DNA of 64,000 nt from Persicaria tinctoria (lineage: Eukaryota; Streptophyta; Magnoliopsida; Caryophyllales; Polygonaceae): assembly GCA_037127255.1 (NCBI GenBank), contig JBANSL010000013.1, positions 68,282,188 through 68,346,187 on the forward strand, in the 5' to 3' direction. Position 1 is the stretch's first letter. Each line of letters starts with the position of its first letter. This document shows positions 43,050-56,500 of the stretch, piece after piece. A model generated the notes under the pieces. The model made no database searches. It saw nothing but the letters and a program-made list of their open reading frames with translations, and had not been told where the DNA came from. The position numbers and the translations under genes are program-made.

Positions 43050-44690
43050 GCGGTGCCTTCTTTCTCTAAAAAAAACAAAGGAAAGAAAACCCTAAATCCC
43101 TTCCCTAGTCTGTTCGGCAGGGGCTTTATGTTTTTCCTTCTTCCTGCCATTTCACCATACCCTTGCAGATGCCAGATCTGGTCTTCCTCATTCGTTCGCC
43201 GGAATTCCTGTCGAGAAGCATCGCCACAGTCCTTTCAGGTACGCCTCCACCTCTCCTGATCTCTATCGTCGAACACTGTTGTCCACCGCCGAAGACAAAC
43301 CCTGGGCAACTGTTTGAGCTGCTGCCAGTCGACGCCGTCAGTGGCGAATGTTGAGTTCACCGGGCGTTGTCGGAGTATCCCCTCCCAATCCGAGATTCGT
43401 CCTCCACCGGAGGATGTCGCCGAGTTGAGGACGAAACCAGGACCCTTTGCTGTGAACGTGACGACTCTGCAATGTGCTCTTATCCTGTAATTCTCTCCCG
43501 ATCTATTCTTATCTCCACCTAGGATCTAGGGTTTTATATTGTGATGATTTTGATTTGATTTTTTATGATTCAATTTTGGCGTGGCATGTATGGGGGCGGC
43601 GTCTGGGACGGCGAAGAGCGGCGTCGTTGTGGCGTCGCCGGTCTTTCTGCGGGGATGGCCATCGGGATCGTTGGTGATGCAGGTGTCAAGTCTGCTTTCA
43701 TCTTGTTTGCAAATTGTTGGTGAAATTGTCTTGATGTTTGCTGTTGTATGGTTGTGTTTATATATGAACTGGATGAATGAGTTGTTGTTTCCATCCTTTA
43801 TCACATCCTTATCCATCTTAATTAATGTTTATGTTGAGTTTATATATGAACTGGATGAATGTGATTGTGTAGCTTTGCAGTACTTTGGATTAGTGCTTTT
43901 GTAGTTGATTATAGCAAGTGACTTTAATTGTAATTGGTCTTGTTGAACTGATGAACCATTACTTGAGTTTAGATAGCTTCAAATTAATATTATCATCTTT
44001 GCTTCTATTTTGCTTACTTAAATGCTTCAAGTAGTTACATTTTTTTAGATTAAAATCATGAAAATGAGTGGATTTTGTTGCTTGGAAGTAGCTGATTAGG
44101 TGTTTCAGCTGAAGGTTTGCACCAGAGTCTGTTTATTTGAATTTTAAATAATGAATATGTTTGTTGCCTTACTAAGATCAACAAGTAGCAGTTAAGGTTG
44201 TCTTATGTTTGTCTTGGAAATGCCTTTAATGGGATCTCATTGTTGAATGTCTACATTGAATTTTTTTTCCCGCGTTGAAGCTTTATACATGATAGAGTTG
44301 TGTCAATCATGGTTTTGTTACTTGTATTTGTTTTCTATGATTTAACTTTATACATACATATTTCTTTTTCTAGTTCCATTATTAAAGATACCTGGACGAA
44401 GGCGATGGAGGCGGTATTCGCGAGAAAGACAGCAAAAGACACCTTACACGGTCTTGCACTCTCTTCTCAATTTACAGGATGAACCTGAGAGAAAGCAGTG
44501 AAGGAGCGGAGTCTAATGATAGCAAAGTCTGATGATATCTACTTTCTCTCTTCTCTGTTCTCCCTTTTCTCTACTCCATTCTTCGTCCCTATTTCTAAAA
44601 ATCGCAGGTATGCTCTCTCCTTCTCTTCTCTTTCTCCTCTTAATCTCTTGCTTATTCTAATCTCTAGCTATCTCTTCCTTCAATTGATTT
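43050..44690 (+). pseudogene. Gene-like sequence inside the CACTA element, unassigned
   Basis: CCCTAAATCCCTTCCC-type leader, GC-richer blocks at 43,080-43,440 and 43,575-43,680, and intron-like T-rich spacers with CAG|GTACGC at 43,239 suggest 5' exons of a captured gene. Frames are short (up to 107 codons) and not recognised. TATATATGAACTGGATGAAT occurs twice (43,759 and 43,840). Confidence 0.35.
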
Positions 44691-44922
44691 AGAGATCTAG
44701 GTCTGAATGAATTTGCAAGATTTATAATTAAGATGGTGTATAAGATCAGGAACTGATGACCTAACTGGCTTCGAGGGACTACTCTTGTCCAGGTATTGTT
44801 CAATAGTTGCTTCATATACCCTGTTGATTTGGAAAGGATGTTATTCGAATGCTTGCGCAGATGGTTTTTCCCATTCTTGGAATAATTCTTAACCTATATC
44901 ATTGGCAATGTCTATTTGATGG

Positions 44923-46130
44923 GTGCCATGGTGTCTTATATTCAAATTGCATAGCTTAGAAATACTGGAATTCCATTCAAATTACGATTCCATTGATGCT
45001 TTGACATCATCTTTCAAGCTTTCTACTAGTTATGAGTTGCATCAAGCTCTGGCACCGGCTTTTCTGAAACAGAATTACCCGTCATGGTGCAATGCGGAGG
45101 AATCAGAACCTGCATCGGTTTCTGGCCAGCAAAGCATGCTTACATCAAACACAGGCACATATCACCATCTTGAAGCTGCAACATCTAATTTTTGCCACAA
45201 GGAAAGAACTTTCAAGCGTGCGGAATCATGCTCTTCGTCGGTTGATTCTTTGTTTATTACTGATAAGATGCCTGAGCCTTCAAGCAATACCAGTCATACA
45301 GTTAATTCAACATGCTACTCTATTAACGGCTCTTCCATTCTTCAAGGAAGTATTCAGCACTGCTTGATTTCATTGAGCCCCGTTTTATGCAAAGGGAAAT
45401 CCTTGAGGCCAATTGAGCCAGTTAAAGGAACCAAGAAAAGAGCAAGTCCTGGTAAGAACTGCGGCCCTCAACCAAGGGACGGGCAATTAATTCTAGATCG
45501 TATCAAAGAGTTGCGAGAACTAGTGCCAAATGGTTCAAAGGTAATCTTTCTACTGTTATGTTATCTACCTTTTTTCTGGGCATGAATATTTAGTTTGAAA
45601 TACACTTCAATTTGTGTCTATATTTTTGCAGTGCAGTATTGACTAGTTACTGGAGTGCACAATCAAGCACACACTCTTTCTCCAAAGCATTTCCAAGCAT
45701 GCTCACAAGATTAGTAATTGAGCCAGATCGAGGGTAAGATCTAGTAATGGTGGCATTGGCAAAATTCTTTTGTGTAGGAGTCAATTACAGTCAAATGACC
45801 CTTGGCTCTGCATTTTGTTATATTGTTTTCTTGATGTGAAATCAAAATTTATCTAACATTGGGAAGCTCTATTGGTAGGTCAATACAGATGGGTGCCCAA
45901 GTTATGAACAAGGTAGAAGCTGGGTAGTAGAAGGGCTGCGAGATGAACATTTGCCCAATTGTGGTTGAAAAGCTCAAGAGAAATGGACAACTGCTGATAG
46001 AGGTTTGTTTTCGATGCATAAGATTTTCTTTGATTTTTGAAATGAATGAAATGGACAATCAGAGCTCAATAGGGAGTCCTTACCATGTATGTTTGCAGAT
46101 GCTATGTCAAGATTGTGACTGTTGAGCATG
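44923..46130 (+). pseudogene. Fragment of a LONESOME HIGHWAY-type bHLH gene
   Basis: The frame to 45,540 contains TSYELHQALAPAFLK (N-terminal LHW-family region), a Ser-rich middle and the basic region and first helix of the atypical bHLH domain: GPQPRDGQLI, LDRIKELRELVPNGSK. An intron with AAAG|GTAATC and TTTGCAG follows, as in this family. Exon 2 (45,632 on) continues CSID, then hits a TAG at 45,644 where the family has an aromatic-free Ala/Ser position, then LLECTIKHTLFLQSISKHAHK. A third piece (45,880-46,000) keeps NICPIVVEKLKRNGQLLIE but in a shifted frame, and a fourth starts MLCQDC near 46,100 before a stop. LHW-type proteins pair with other bHLHs in vascular development; this copy is dead and lies inside a CACTA transposon. 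Confidence 0.85.
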
Positions 46131-46500
46131 GATATAGCTACAAAGCCATCTGAAACAATAGACCAAGAATCGGCTAAGAAATTGAAGAGCTTGGATGGCC
46201 TCGCAATGTCCATTGGCAATGGAAAGTCTGACAAGGCTGAGGTTGGAGTTGAAAATCAGCGGCGAAAGAGGTTTGGAGCATCCTCTATAGAGAACACTGA
46301 ATTTTTTAGGTGATAAATGGATGAACCTGTTGGATCAACCGAACAGCCCGTAGGCTCACCATCCAACTCCAAGAGCCCTAATCAGTAGTTCAAGCTAGAG
46401 ATTGACTCACCTTCAACCATTCATTCAATCCAAATAGAAGAGAAGGCAATTAAGGACCTTAAACGCTTTTATAGCAACGCGAAGCTGGTAACAAACATAT
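46122..46500 (+). other. Short frames after the bHLH fragment, unassigned
   Basis: A 63-codon frame (46,122-46,313; KKLKSLDGLAMSIGNGKSD) and a following stretch beginning MDEPVGSTEQPVGSP may be part of another captured gene or drifted LHW exons. Not recognised. Confidence 0.3.
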
Positions 46501-47109
46501 TTTTAACTTTGAGAAATAAATTTTTAACTTTATAGTTGTATTCACATTTGATATATAGATCAAATTTGAGTGTTATTTTTTGGTGTCGGTTGGCCACCTC
46601 TAATTGTGTAACTTATACTTTGTAATGTCATCTTATGTGTGTAATATGGATGTTGATATTTTAGGATTCGCAATGCTTGAGTCTCCGATTAGAGAGCACC
46701 CAAGAATAGGGTGCACTGCATTCTGGCTTTTTTTAAAAAAAAATATTGGGACTTTTTAGCCCGGGCCAGTTTAATCCGTGGTAAAATGTAGATTTTTTAA
46801 AAATTTTGTAAATTAAAAACCGTCACAGTAAAGTAAAAAACTGCCACCATAGCTGAAAAACCGCCATAGTAGCTGATGAAAAACCGCCACAATTGATACT
46901 CTAGTGTGGCGGTTTTAATATCTAATGTGGCGGTTTTAAGCGTTTCTTAAAAACCACCACAATAGGTGGTAAACCCGCCACAATAGGTCTAATGCAACGC
47001 CAGCAACAGAGGCGGTCAAAAACCGCCACAATAGGCCTTTTGTGGCGGTTTTTAAGCCTCTTGTGGCGGTTTTGAACCGTTACAATATGCTTTAATTTTT
47101 GTAGTGTAA

Positions 47110-47535
47110 AATATGCATTATCAGACGACAAAACATCTAGCTATTCATTAATTTGTGTTATTTGTTGCTCCGAATTTGATTAAGAATGTTGAACATTAGA
47201 CATTCAGCTCTCGGTAAATGATCGATTATTTATGGACTAATAAATTTTCTTCATTTTTTAAAATATAATTGATTATATAAAAGATTAAAATATTATTAAA
47301 AATAAGGGTAAAAGTGTATTTTCACATGTTTGTTAACATAATGATGACTTCGGGTGACTTTTTTGCTAACAAAGTCTATTTAGTAGGTTGTTTGCTGCAA
47401 TTTCGCATATAAAGGGTGGTTTTAAGCAATATAATCTATTTTAAAGGTGGTTTAATGCAGTATGGGGTACTTTCATTTGTCCACTTGCATGGAAAGTGTA
47501 AACAAACATTTTTTGTGGGTAGGAAAAAAAAACAT
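47110..47535. promoter_or_regulatory. Upstream region of the receptor kinase gene
   Basis: AT-rich stretch between the CACTA element and the TATA box, with short phrases such as AAGGGTGGTTTTAAGCAATA (47,403) and GGTGGTTTAATGCAGTATGG (47,446) that look like remains of another MULE-type terminal repeat. No gene. Confidence 0.4.
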
Positions 47536-47538
47536 CTA

Positions 47539-47549
47539 TTTATATATAC
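47539..47549 (+). promoter_or_regulatory. TATA box of the receptor kinase gene
   Basis: TTTATATATAC lies 46-56 bases before the ATG at 47,595, a plausible core promoter position with a short leader. Confidence 0.55.
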
Positions 47550-47594
47550 AGAATAGAGATGGCAAAATAATGCAGTGGGGAGATAGCTTTAGGC

Positions 47595-50500
47595 ATGATG
47601 GGCGTTCCAGTCATGAATAATGCCGCTTTAAATGTGGTTGGGTTCATCTTCTTCATCCTCCAAATCATCCAAACATTTCAGTTGATAGTTGCATCTCCGT
47701 CTCCTCTGCTTCATTCCCACTTTCAAAGGCGATTAATGGACGATCATTCAGGTCCTTTCTCTTTACCTACCATGCTTTATTGCTACATCTCCTTATTCCC
47801 TTTACATTTTAATTAATTAGCTGCGATATACTTATTTTCGTTATAAATTAAACTAACTAGTTAGTTCGATCGATGTACTGTATTAATTATAGAAGAATGA
47901 TACATTGCGTAAATGTATTGATTTAATGATTTCTAATTGACCCTTATCTCTCTCTCTCTCTCTCTTTTAATTTGTTGGTTAATTTACTAGATCTAAATGC
48001 CACTCTATTTTGGAATTTAAGGTTTGACAAATAATAGTACTAGTGTTAAAGTATAATTTTATAAACAATCAGATCTACAATAGATACAGTTTTTTATGAT
48101 ATCAGAACAATTATTACATTTTTTAAAAAGGTACTTGTACTTTTATTTTTGGTTTTAAGAAGGTACTTATATTTTAATGAAATCTTTAAATAATTCTTAA
48201 ATAAATTAGAAGGTACTTATACTTTGATTAAACTTTTAAATATTTTATAGAGTTATTTTAGCTTTTTAAAAACGTGTTGAAAATAGAGATTTTGATTATA
48301 TTCAATTTAGCCATTTCTTTAGAGAAGCTAACAAGTAGCGGATTATATAGCAAGAAAATATATCGATTGTATTAGGTCTACATCCCCTCTTTTATAGGGA
48401 TCTATACTCCATCATCCTTAATGATGAACCTGGTAGTTCGCTACGTTTCTCGTAGCAAACTCCAATTGTTTGCATACTGTAAAAAAAACGTGTTGAAAAA
48501 TAAAAAATCAAATATTACTAATCAAAGGGAGTAATATATACAATACAAATAAATATAAAAGTTAATTTGAAAAATAATCGAGTTTTTGTAATTATAAAAT
48601 GTAATAAATTGGAATCTCCATGAATAATTTTAATAATATATAATTATAAATTAATTAATTTTAGTCATATATAATTATAAATTAATTAATTTTAATCATA
48701 TGTAATTATAAATTAATTAATTTTAATAATATATAATTATAAATTAATTAATTTTATTAATATATTAATTACTAAACTTTTACCATAAGGCTTTGAGGTT
48801 TTCTTGGCTTTTTATTAATTAGTGAAATGTTGTTTTAACAAATTGGGCTGGTCAGTTGGGTCACCGGGTCGAAACCCTTTTGATCCAGAAAAATATCGGA
48901 TTTTCGGGTTTGGGTCTAAAAAAATTCCCGGGTCAAAATTTTCGATTCTTGACCCAAAAAATTTCGGGTGTTCGGATCGGGTTTTCGGGTCGGGTTATGT
49001 TTTGACAGGTGTAATTTTATACCCTTCAATTTTACGGTAACAAACTGGAGCACTGAAAGTGATCCAAGTTTCAATCCACCTCCAATAGAGGTTTGTCAGT
49101 TAGAGTTTGTTAGAGAAGGAGAGTGTTTCTTGAATTGATTGTATTGCTGTGTAATGTGTGTCTTACAATGAGGAGCTAAACACCTATTTATACAGCTCTC
49201 TCTTTACAGCAATTGGTTACCCATACATTGTCACAACCGGATCAATGCTCCTATACATTCAATATCCCCTCCTCAAGCTTGACCAGTGGTGCACACAAGG
49301 CCAAGCTTGACAGCTAGAGAACGATGCTGATCCTCTCCCAATGGCTTGGTGAGGATGTCGGCTATTTGGTTTTGTGATCGAACAAAAGTTGGGACAAAGA
49401 ACCCCTTCTGTAGTCTCTCCCTCACGTAATGACAGTGCAAGCGCAAATGCTTGGTCCTCTCATGAAAGATGGGTTCTCTGCAATATGTATAGCCGACCTG
49501 TTGTCACAATGCAATGGGATAGGCTTGGGAATGTTGCAATACAGTCCACTGAGTATGGAATCTAGCCAAACTAATTCACCATAAGCCTTAGATAAGCATC
49601 TGTATTCAGCTTCAGTAGATGACTTAGAAACTGTAGGTTGTTTCTTAGTTTTCCAGGATATCAAAGCACTCCCTAAGAAAACACAAAAGCCAGACACTGA
49701 ACGTCCTGAAAATAGGCAATTGCCCCAGTCGGCATCACAATAAGCCATCAAGGTCAGTTGGTTATGACTTGGATACAACAATCCCAAGTTGAAAGTCTCC
49801 TTGAGGTATCTCACAACATGTAAAGCAGCCTGCCAATGAGGTAGTCTAGGGGAGCTCATGAACTGGCTGAGGTGCTGAACTGAGTAAGAAATATCTGGTC
49901 TTGTCATGTTGAGGTAGATCAGTCTACCAATCAACTGTCTGTACTTCTTAGGATCTTTAATCAGCTCACCAACATCAGTACTGAGCTTCAAACCACGAGG
50001 AAGAGGGAAGGGAGATGACTTGCAGTCCTACATACCAGTATCTTGCAATATTTTTAAGACATATTTTCTTTGATTGAGGAGAGTGCCTTTCTCAGTTCTA
50101 GAGACCTCCAAGCCAAGAAAATAACGAACCTCACCCAAATCTTTGATGGTAAATGCAGCATGTAGAGCAGATTTGATGTTTTGAATCCCAGTGATATCAT
50201 CCCTAGTAATCAGCAAATCATCAACATAAACAAGGATGACAATCATTCAAGCAGGAATCTTCTTAATGAACAAAGAGAAATCAAACATTGATTTCTCATA
50301 GCCTTGTGCAATTAGGAATTTGGACAGCTCAATGTTCCATTGCCTAGAGGCTTGCTTGAGGCCATATAATGACCTTTTCAGTTTGCATACTTGGCCTGGA
50401 GCAGCTAATGAATAACCGGGAGGAAGATCCACATACACCTCCTCATCTAAGAATCCATGAAAAAATGCATTATTAATATCTAGCTGATGAACACACCAAT

Positions 50501-53500
50501 TTCTCATAGTGGCCAAGGCAATCAGTAGTCTCACTGTAGTGAACTTAGCAACTGGGGAGAAGGTGTGTTTGAAGTCCTTTCCTTTCACCTGATTGTAACC
50601 TTTTGCTACCAAGCGGGCTTTGTACCTTTCAACTGAGTCATCCGCTCTAAACTTTATCTTATATACCCATCTGCAACCAATTGCAACTTTTCCAGGAGGC
50701 AGGGAGGTAATGATCCAGGTGTGATTGGCATCCAAAGCTTGGATTTCCTTCTGCATGGCTTCAATCCATAGAGGATCACCTTTAGCCTGTCTGTAGGAAG
50801 ATGGTTCATGGAGAGAGAGTTCATTGGCCAAGGAAGCTACATATTCAGGTGGATAGAAAAGTTGGTTGTCTAGGGATGAAACCATGAAGGAACTAGACAT
50901 GGAAGAGGACAAGGTAGGATAGTAGAAGTCCTTAAGATGGGTTGGGATATGTGTTTTTCTAAATGGTCTTTGGTTGATAGTAGGTTCAGGGTTTTGAATA
51001 TGAGGATTTTGTGTGAGGTTTGGTGAGTCAAAGTGTCTTGAAGATGACACAGACTCTGAAGAGGGAGTGGATGGAAGGAATTTAGTTTGTGGAAGGTCTT
51101 GAGAGGGTACAATGGGAGATAGGGATATGTCTGCTATATTTGAGGGTTGTGTAAGAGATGGCACTGGTGGAAAAAAGGCTGGGTTAACCAAAGGTAAGGT
51201 AGGTGTAGGTGGGGTTGGGGTAATGCAGGTACCATTTTTAGCAAAGGGAAACTGATCTTCAAAGAAAAGGACATCCTTGCTAAGGATTATTTTTCCATCC
51301 ACCAAATCAAATACTTTATAGGCTTTGTGATATGTGGGATAGCCAATGAACACACCTCCCTTGGCTTTAGCTGCAAATTTGTCAGAGCCAGGACCTCTCT
51401 TCAGTGTATAGCACAGGCACCCCAAAACTCTTAATCTGTTGTAGTCTGGACCATGCCCATACAACTTTCCAAAAGGAGTAGCCCAGTTGAGCACAGATGA
51501 TGGCATGAGGTTAATAAAGTGGGTAGCAGAGAGGATGCATTCACCCCAGAATTTTAAAGGCAAGGATGCACGAAACCTGATTGCCCTAGCAGTCTCCAAT
51601 AAATGCCTATGCTTCCTCTCAACACGACCATTTTCTTGAGGAACATATGGCACAGATTGTTGATGAAGAATACCCTTTGATTTCATGAAATCTTTGCACC
51701 TATAAAACTCAGTTCCATGATCTATACGAACCACTTTGACCTTTGCCTGAAATTGTGCCTCAACCAGCAATATGAATTCATACCACAATGACTGCATTTT
51801 TTGTCAGATTTCTCAGGCTTGTCCTTCTTAGTAGGCTTCCTATCATTAGAAGCTTTGCTTACTGATAAAGCACTAGCATCAGACGTCTGTCCCTTTACAT
51901 TACCCTCCACCCCAGTAGCTACTTGTTGTATCAAATAGAAAGCTTTCTCTACAGTAGGCAAAGGCTCAGAAGCAAGAATATGATATCTAGCACTATCATA
52001 GCTATCGTTCAACCCCATCAGAAATTGAAAAAGCTTATTGAGATTATCCAGTTCCATAGTTTTTTTTTCATATCGCAAGTGCAGCGATTAAAAGCTCCAC
52101 AAGAGCATTTTGCAACTCCATGAAGACTCGTGATCTCATTCCACAATTTCTTTATCTTTCCATAGTAATCAGTAACAGAAAGATTTCCTTGCACTGTATT
52201 AGACAAGGATTTCTTCAATTGATAAAGCAGAGGTCCGTTAGTTTGAGCATACCTCTCAATGATCTCCAACCACAGCTCTCTCGAAGATTCTGCATATACA
52301 AATCCCTCTGCTAGATTCGGCGCCATTGAGTTCGTGATCCAGCATCGCACCATGAAGTCACATCTCTTATAGCGTTGCTGATCCCCTTCCGGAACCTTGT
52401 CTTGCAGATACGTGCCATCTAAGAATCCGATCTTGCACTTTGCTCCGAGCGCCATCTGGATTCCTCTGCTCCAGCTGAGGAAGTTCGTCCCATTGAAGAC
52501 GCTCACTACTAATTGAGCGCCTGGATGATCTGAATTCGATAGCCACAATGGATCATTTATGTTGGAGCTGCTATTTCCAGAATCGACAGGAATTTGGCTT
52601 TGAATGCTTTGATTGCTCATTTATCCGATCGAGTAGCAACGCACCAGAGGATGTCAACGGCGAATCGTCCCTCAGAGCTCTGATACCATAACAAACTGGA
52701 GCACTGAAAGTGATCCAAGTTTCAATCCACCTCCAATGGAGGTTTGTCAGTTAGAGTTTGTTAGAGAAGGAGAGTGTTTCTTGAATTGATTGTATTGCTG
52801 TGTAATGTGGGGTCTTACAATGAGGAGCTAAACACGTATTTATACAGCTCTCTCTTTACAGCAATTGGTTACCCATACATTATCACAACCGGATCAATGC
52901 TCCTATACATCCAATATACGGCATTTACCCTTATCTTTTTTTTAATATCGAAAGGTGAAACAATCTATAAAATTTCAATCAGATAGACCAATACTTAATT
53001 TTTCTTAATTTTTATTAGATTCTTTTATTAGATAGATTAATGCTATATTTGGTGAAACAATCTATAAAATTTCAATCTTTTTGTTAATATCGACAGGGTT
53101 CATAAGCATTGACTGTGGTTCAACAACTGCTTGGTATTTGGATAGCAAAACGGGTTTGAACTACACTTTTGATGATAAATATATCAGCACTGGAATCAAC
53201 ATGGAACTGTCAACAAGTACGCTCCCTTCAGATCTTTATAAGACAGTAAGAAGCTTTCCCGACGGACGGAAAAACTGCTATCGGCTGTCTCCATTGAAGC
53301 CTAGCACTAAGTATTTGATTAGAGCACAGTTCATGTATGACAACTACGATTCCAAGAGTTACATCCCTGTATTTGATGTCTACATCGGTGTCAATTATTG
53401 GTTCACAGTCTCCTTTGAACATCAAGGTTCACATCTGATCCAAGAGATAATCCATGTTGCAACTACTGTGTCAATAGATGTATGTCTCATCAACCAAGAC

Positions 53501-56500
53501 CAAGGAACCCCTTTTATATCTGTTCTCGAACTCCGACCTCTAGACGAATCTTCATACCCTTTTGCTTCTCCACATTTTTCGCTTACTCTACTACGTCGTG
53601 AGGATTCTGGGTGTCATGATCCAAAAGGCCCCCAAATGTATGACTGATAGTCTAAATCCGATCTCTTCTTATATATAGTTAGTTATATTTAGATTACTGA
53701 ATCTCTGTTGGATTGATTTGTATTGTAGGGTGAATGACGACTCGTATAATCGTCTATGGGAAAAGTCTGGTGATTGTGGCTATTCGACAACAATTAGCAA
53801 AACTGAATCCTTTGATGCTTCACAAGCCAATCCTTATAAAGTACCGGCGACTGTGTTGAGTACTGCTTGTGAGCAAAACAGCACCAACCGTAGCTTGTTG
53901 GTTGCACATGATAGTACTCCTACACCTAACCTCTATGCCTACTGGTTCTGGCACTTCGCTGAGCTTCAAGTGCTTGGCCCTAACGACATAAGAGAGTTCG
54001 ACATTTTTGTAGGTTCTGATCAGGGTTACACACTATTAGGTCGTCCTATTATACCAAAATACTTGCAGGTGACCACCTTGTCATCTCCTAGAATCTCTCT
54101 CAATGGATCAACAGATTTTCGGTTTACACTCACAAAGACGAGCAGATCCAACCTTTACCCTATTCTTAATGCTTACGAGTTTTACTATGTCATAAATCTT
54201 ACGATGTCACCAACAAACCAAGTAGACGGTATGCATACGTCTCTTAAATGAATTGAAAGACCTGCCTTTATTACTTATGTTCTTAATTTATTTGATGATC
54301 GATCAGCTGATGCTGTCTACGACATCAAGGATAAGTACGCGGTAAACAGAATTTGGCAAGGAGACCCCTGCCTTCCTGTGAATTATCAGTGGGATGGCCT
54401 CAGCTGTAACTATGATGCCAACAATCCTCCAACAATAACCTCCTTGTGAGTTTTGATGATCTACTTTTCTATTTCTCTTTAAAGTTTGATTTATAACCAA
54501 ATCTGATCCTCATGATGTATAGGAATTTGAGTTCGAGTAATTTGACTGGAGAGCTCCCGTCTTCTCTGTCAAAACTCACATCATTAACGTCTTTGTAAGT
54601 AATTCATATTTCATTTTCTAGGCATTTGTTTAAGAAAGATTTGGTCCTCCTGAGTTTGCATATGTCCTTCAGGAATCTATCCAACAATGTATTAACCGGG
54701 GAGATACCAGATTTTTTAGCATATATGCCCTCATTGCATCTCATGTAAGATGATGGTGTTCAAATTTGCCTAGCTAAGAAAATTTTGATGCAGAAACTTG
54801 TTCTAAAATTTTCTCTTTCATGAAGTGATTTGACTGGAAACAATCTCACGGGTCCAGTTCCTCGTGCGCTTGCTGACAAGGCACGCAATGGGTCCATAGA
54901 TTTAAGGTATTCACAAATCTCACTTTGAATTGAGTTTATATATATAACATGTGGTTAATCCTTATGTTTGTAACTTGTACAGATGCGACGACAAGTTGGT
55001 TGTGAGAAAGAAGAGACACTCTTTGAACATTCCATTAATTGTTGGGTGCATTGCTTCTGTTTCACTCCTTGTGATCATTGGTGGTATCGTTTTTGTCGCA
55101 TTCAAACGAACAAAGAAACAAGAAGGGCCGTCGGTGGATGGAGCCATTCAGCAAAAAACCAAGCAGTTCAAATCTCCAGAGATTGTGAGGATCACTGATA
55201 GTTTCAGAAAAGTGCTTGGAAAAGGAGGATTTGGAACTGTTTATTATGGTGTCTTGGGAGATGGTACTCAGGTGGCTGTCAAGGTACTCAATCATACATC
55301 GTCTACAATCATTGTGAAGCAATTCTGTACCGAGGCAAGTCAAAATAAAAAAGGCTAAAGTCCTTTGATTACAATGATGAATTACCTAATCGAAACTCAT
55401 AAAATATACATGTACGTAAATATTTGTGATTTCACAGGCGGAACTCTTGACAAGGACTCATCATGTAAATTTGGTCTCGCTAATTGGGTATTGTGATGAA
55501 CATGAAAAAATGGCACTCGTGTACGAGTACATGCCTTCTGGTGACTTGCAAGCAAAATTATCAGGTAGCTCTCGTATTTATCAAGTATTGTATATATAGT
55601 TTACGAACGTCATATATGATGATGAAGCTTCTTTTATTTTTCCATCACAGAGAAAACCAAGCATCCTATAAGTTGGAAAACAAGGCTTCAGATTTCAGTT
55701 GATGCTGCACAAGGTTAGCATGCGCATTCATACACTAGTTCAAACATTTTGCAGTTTATAAGTTACCTCTAATATGATTTCAGTTTACGTACCAATATTG
55801 TAGGATTGGAGTACTTACATAGTGGTTGCAGACCACCAATCATCCATAGGGATGTCAAACCTGCAAACATTCTACTGGATGAGATGGGACATGCCAAGAT
55901 AGCCGATTTCGGGCTCTCTAGATTTTTCACTACCAACAGCCAAGGTGCTGCTGTGTGGACAGGTCTTGCAGGCACTCGTGGGTACCTTGATCCAGAGTAA
56001 GCTAAAGACGGATTCTAACTAATGGATCTGAATTCAAAATACTACGGAGTAGTAATAAATTGACAAATTCGATCCATTGCCTATGAATTCAGGTATTGCC
56101 AGCCGACCAACAAATTGAGCGAGAAAAGTGATGTTTACGCATATGGAATTGTACTGTTGCAGCTGTTAACCGGGAAACCAACCATCGTCAAGAATACAAA
56201 CTATCAAGATGAATATGACATTGAACACATCGTCCACTGGGTGTCTCCAAAGGTAGAGAGTGGAGACATCTTGGCCATAATTGACAAGAGGCTACAAGGA
56301 GACTTGATTGTTGACTCGGCATGGAAGTTTTTGGAGATTGCAATGGAATGTGTGAAGCCGAGAGGTAACGATAGGCCTACAATGAGTGAGGTAGTAGTCG
56401 AGCTCAAGGCGTGTTACGCATATTACCAAAATGACGATGCAGATGGTGTTGGTAAAGGGAACCACGACATGAATTTAAGTCAACCACCAGAGAGCATTGT

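Larger units (their letters stand above)
42902..47106. mobile_element. Non-autonomous CACTA element with captured bHLH fragment
   Basis: Left end CACTACTACAATTAACC, right end complementary to CACTACAAAAATTAAAGC, flanked by an exact 3-bp duplication TAA (42,899-42,901 and 47,107-47,109). Subterminal arrays of TGTGGCGGTTTT words face inward on both sides (42,938-43,050 and 46,800-47,075), the expected transposase-binding layout for CACTA. No transposase frame. Interior: GC-richer gene-like DNA (43,050-43,700), and a bHLH gene fragment (44.9-46.1 kb). It ends about 430 bp before the TATA box of the receptor kinase gene. Confidence 0.9.
49038..52916 (-). mobile_element. Ty1/copia retrotransposon in intron 1 of the receptor kinase
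   Basis: Two near-identical LTRs (49,038-49,264 and 52,689-52,916) enclose gag and pol remnants on the minus strand. An exact 5-bp duplication TACGG flanks the element (49,033-49,037 and 52,917-52,921). The LTR ends are TATTG...TTGTTA on the coding strand, that is TA...TA rather than TG...CA; non-canonical TA-type ends are known in some copia families. The element is 3.9 kb, short for copia, because the protease and the front of integrase are deleted. It is opposite in orientation to the host gene. Confidence 0.95.

Noticed and set aside
53081..53096. Alternative start codon just before receptor kinase exon 2
   Set aside because: The ATG at 53,081 lies inside intron 1 upstream of a good acceptor; exon 1 supplies the signal peptide in phase.
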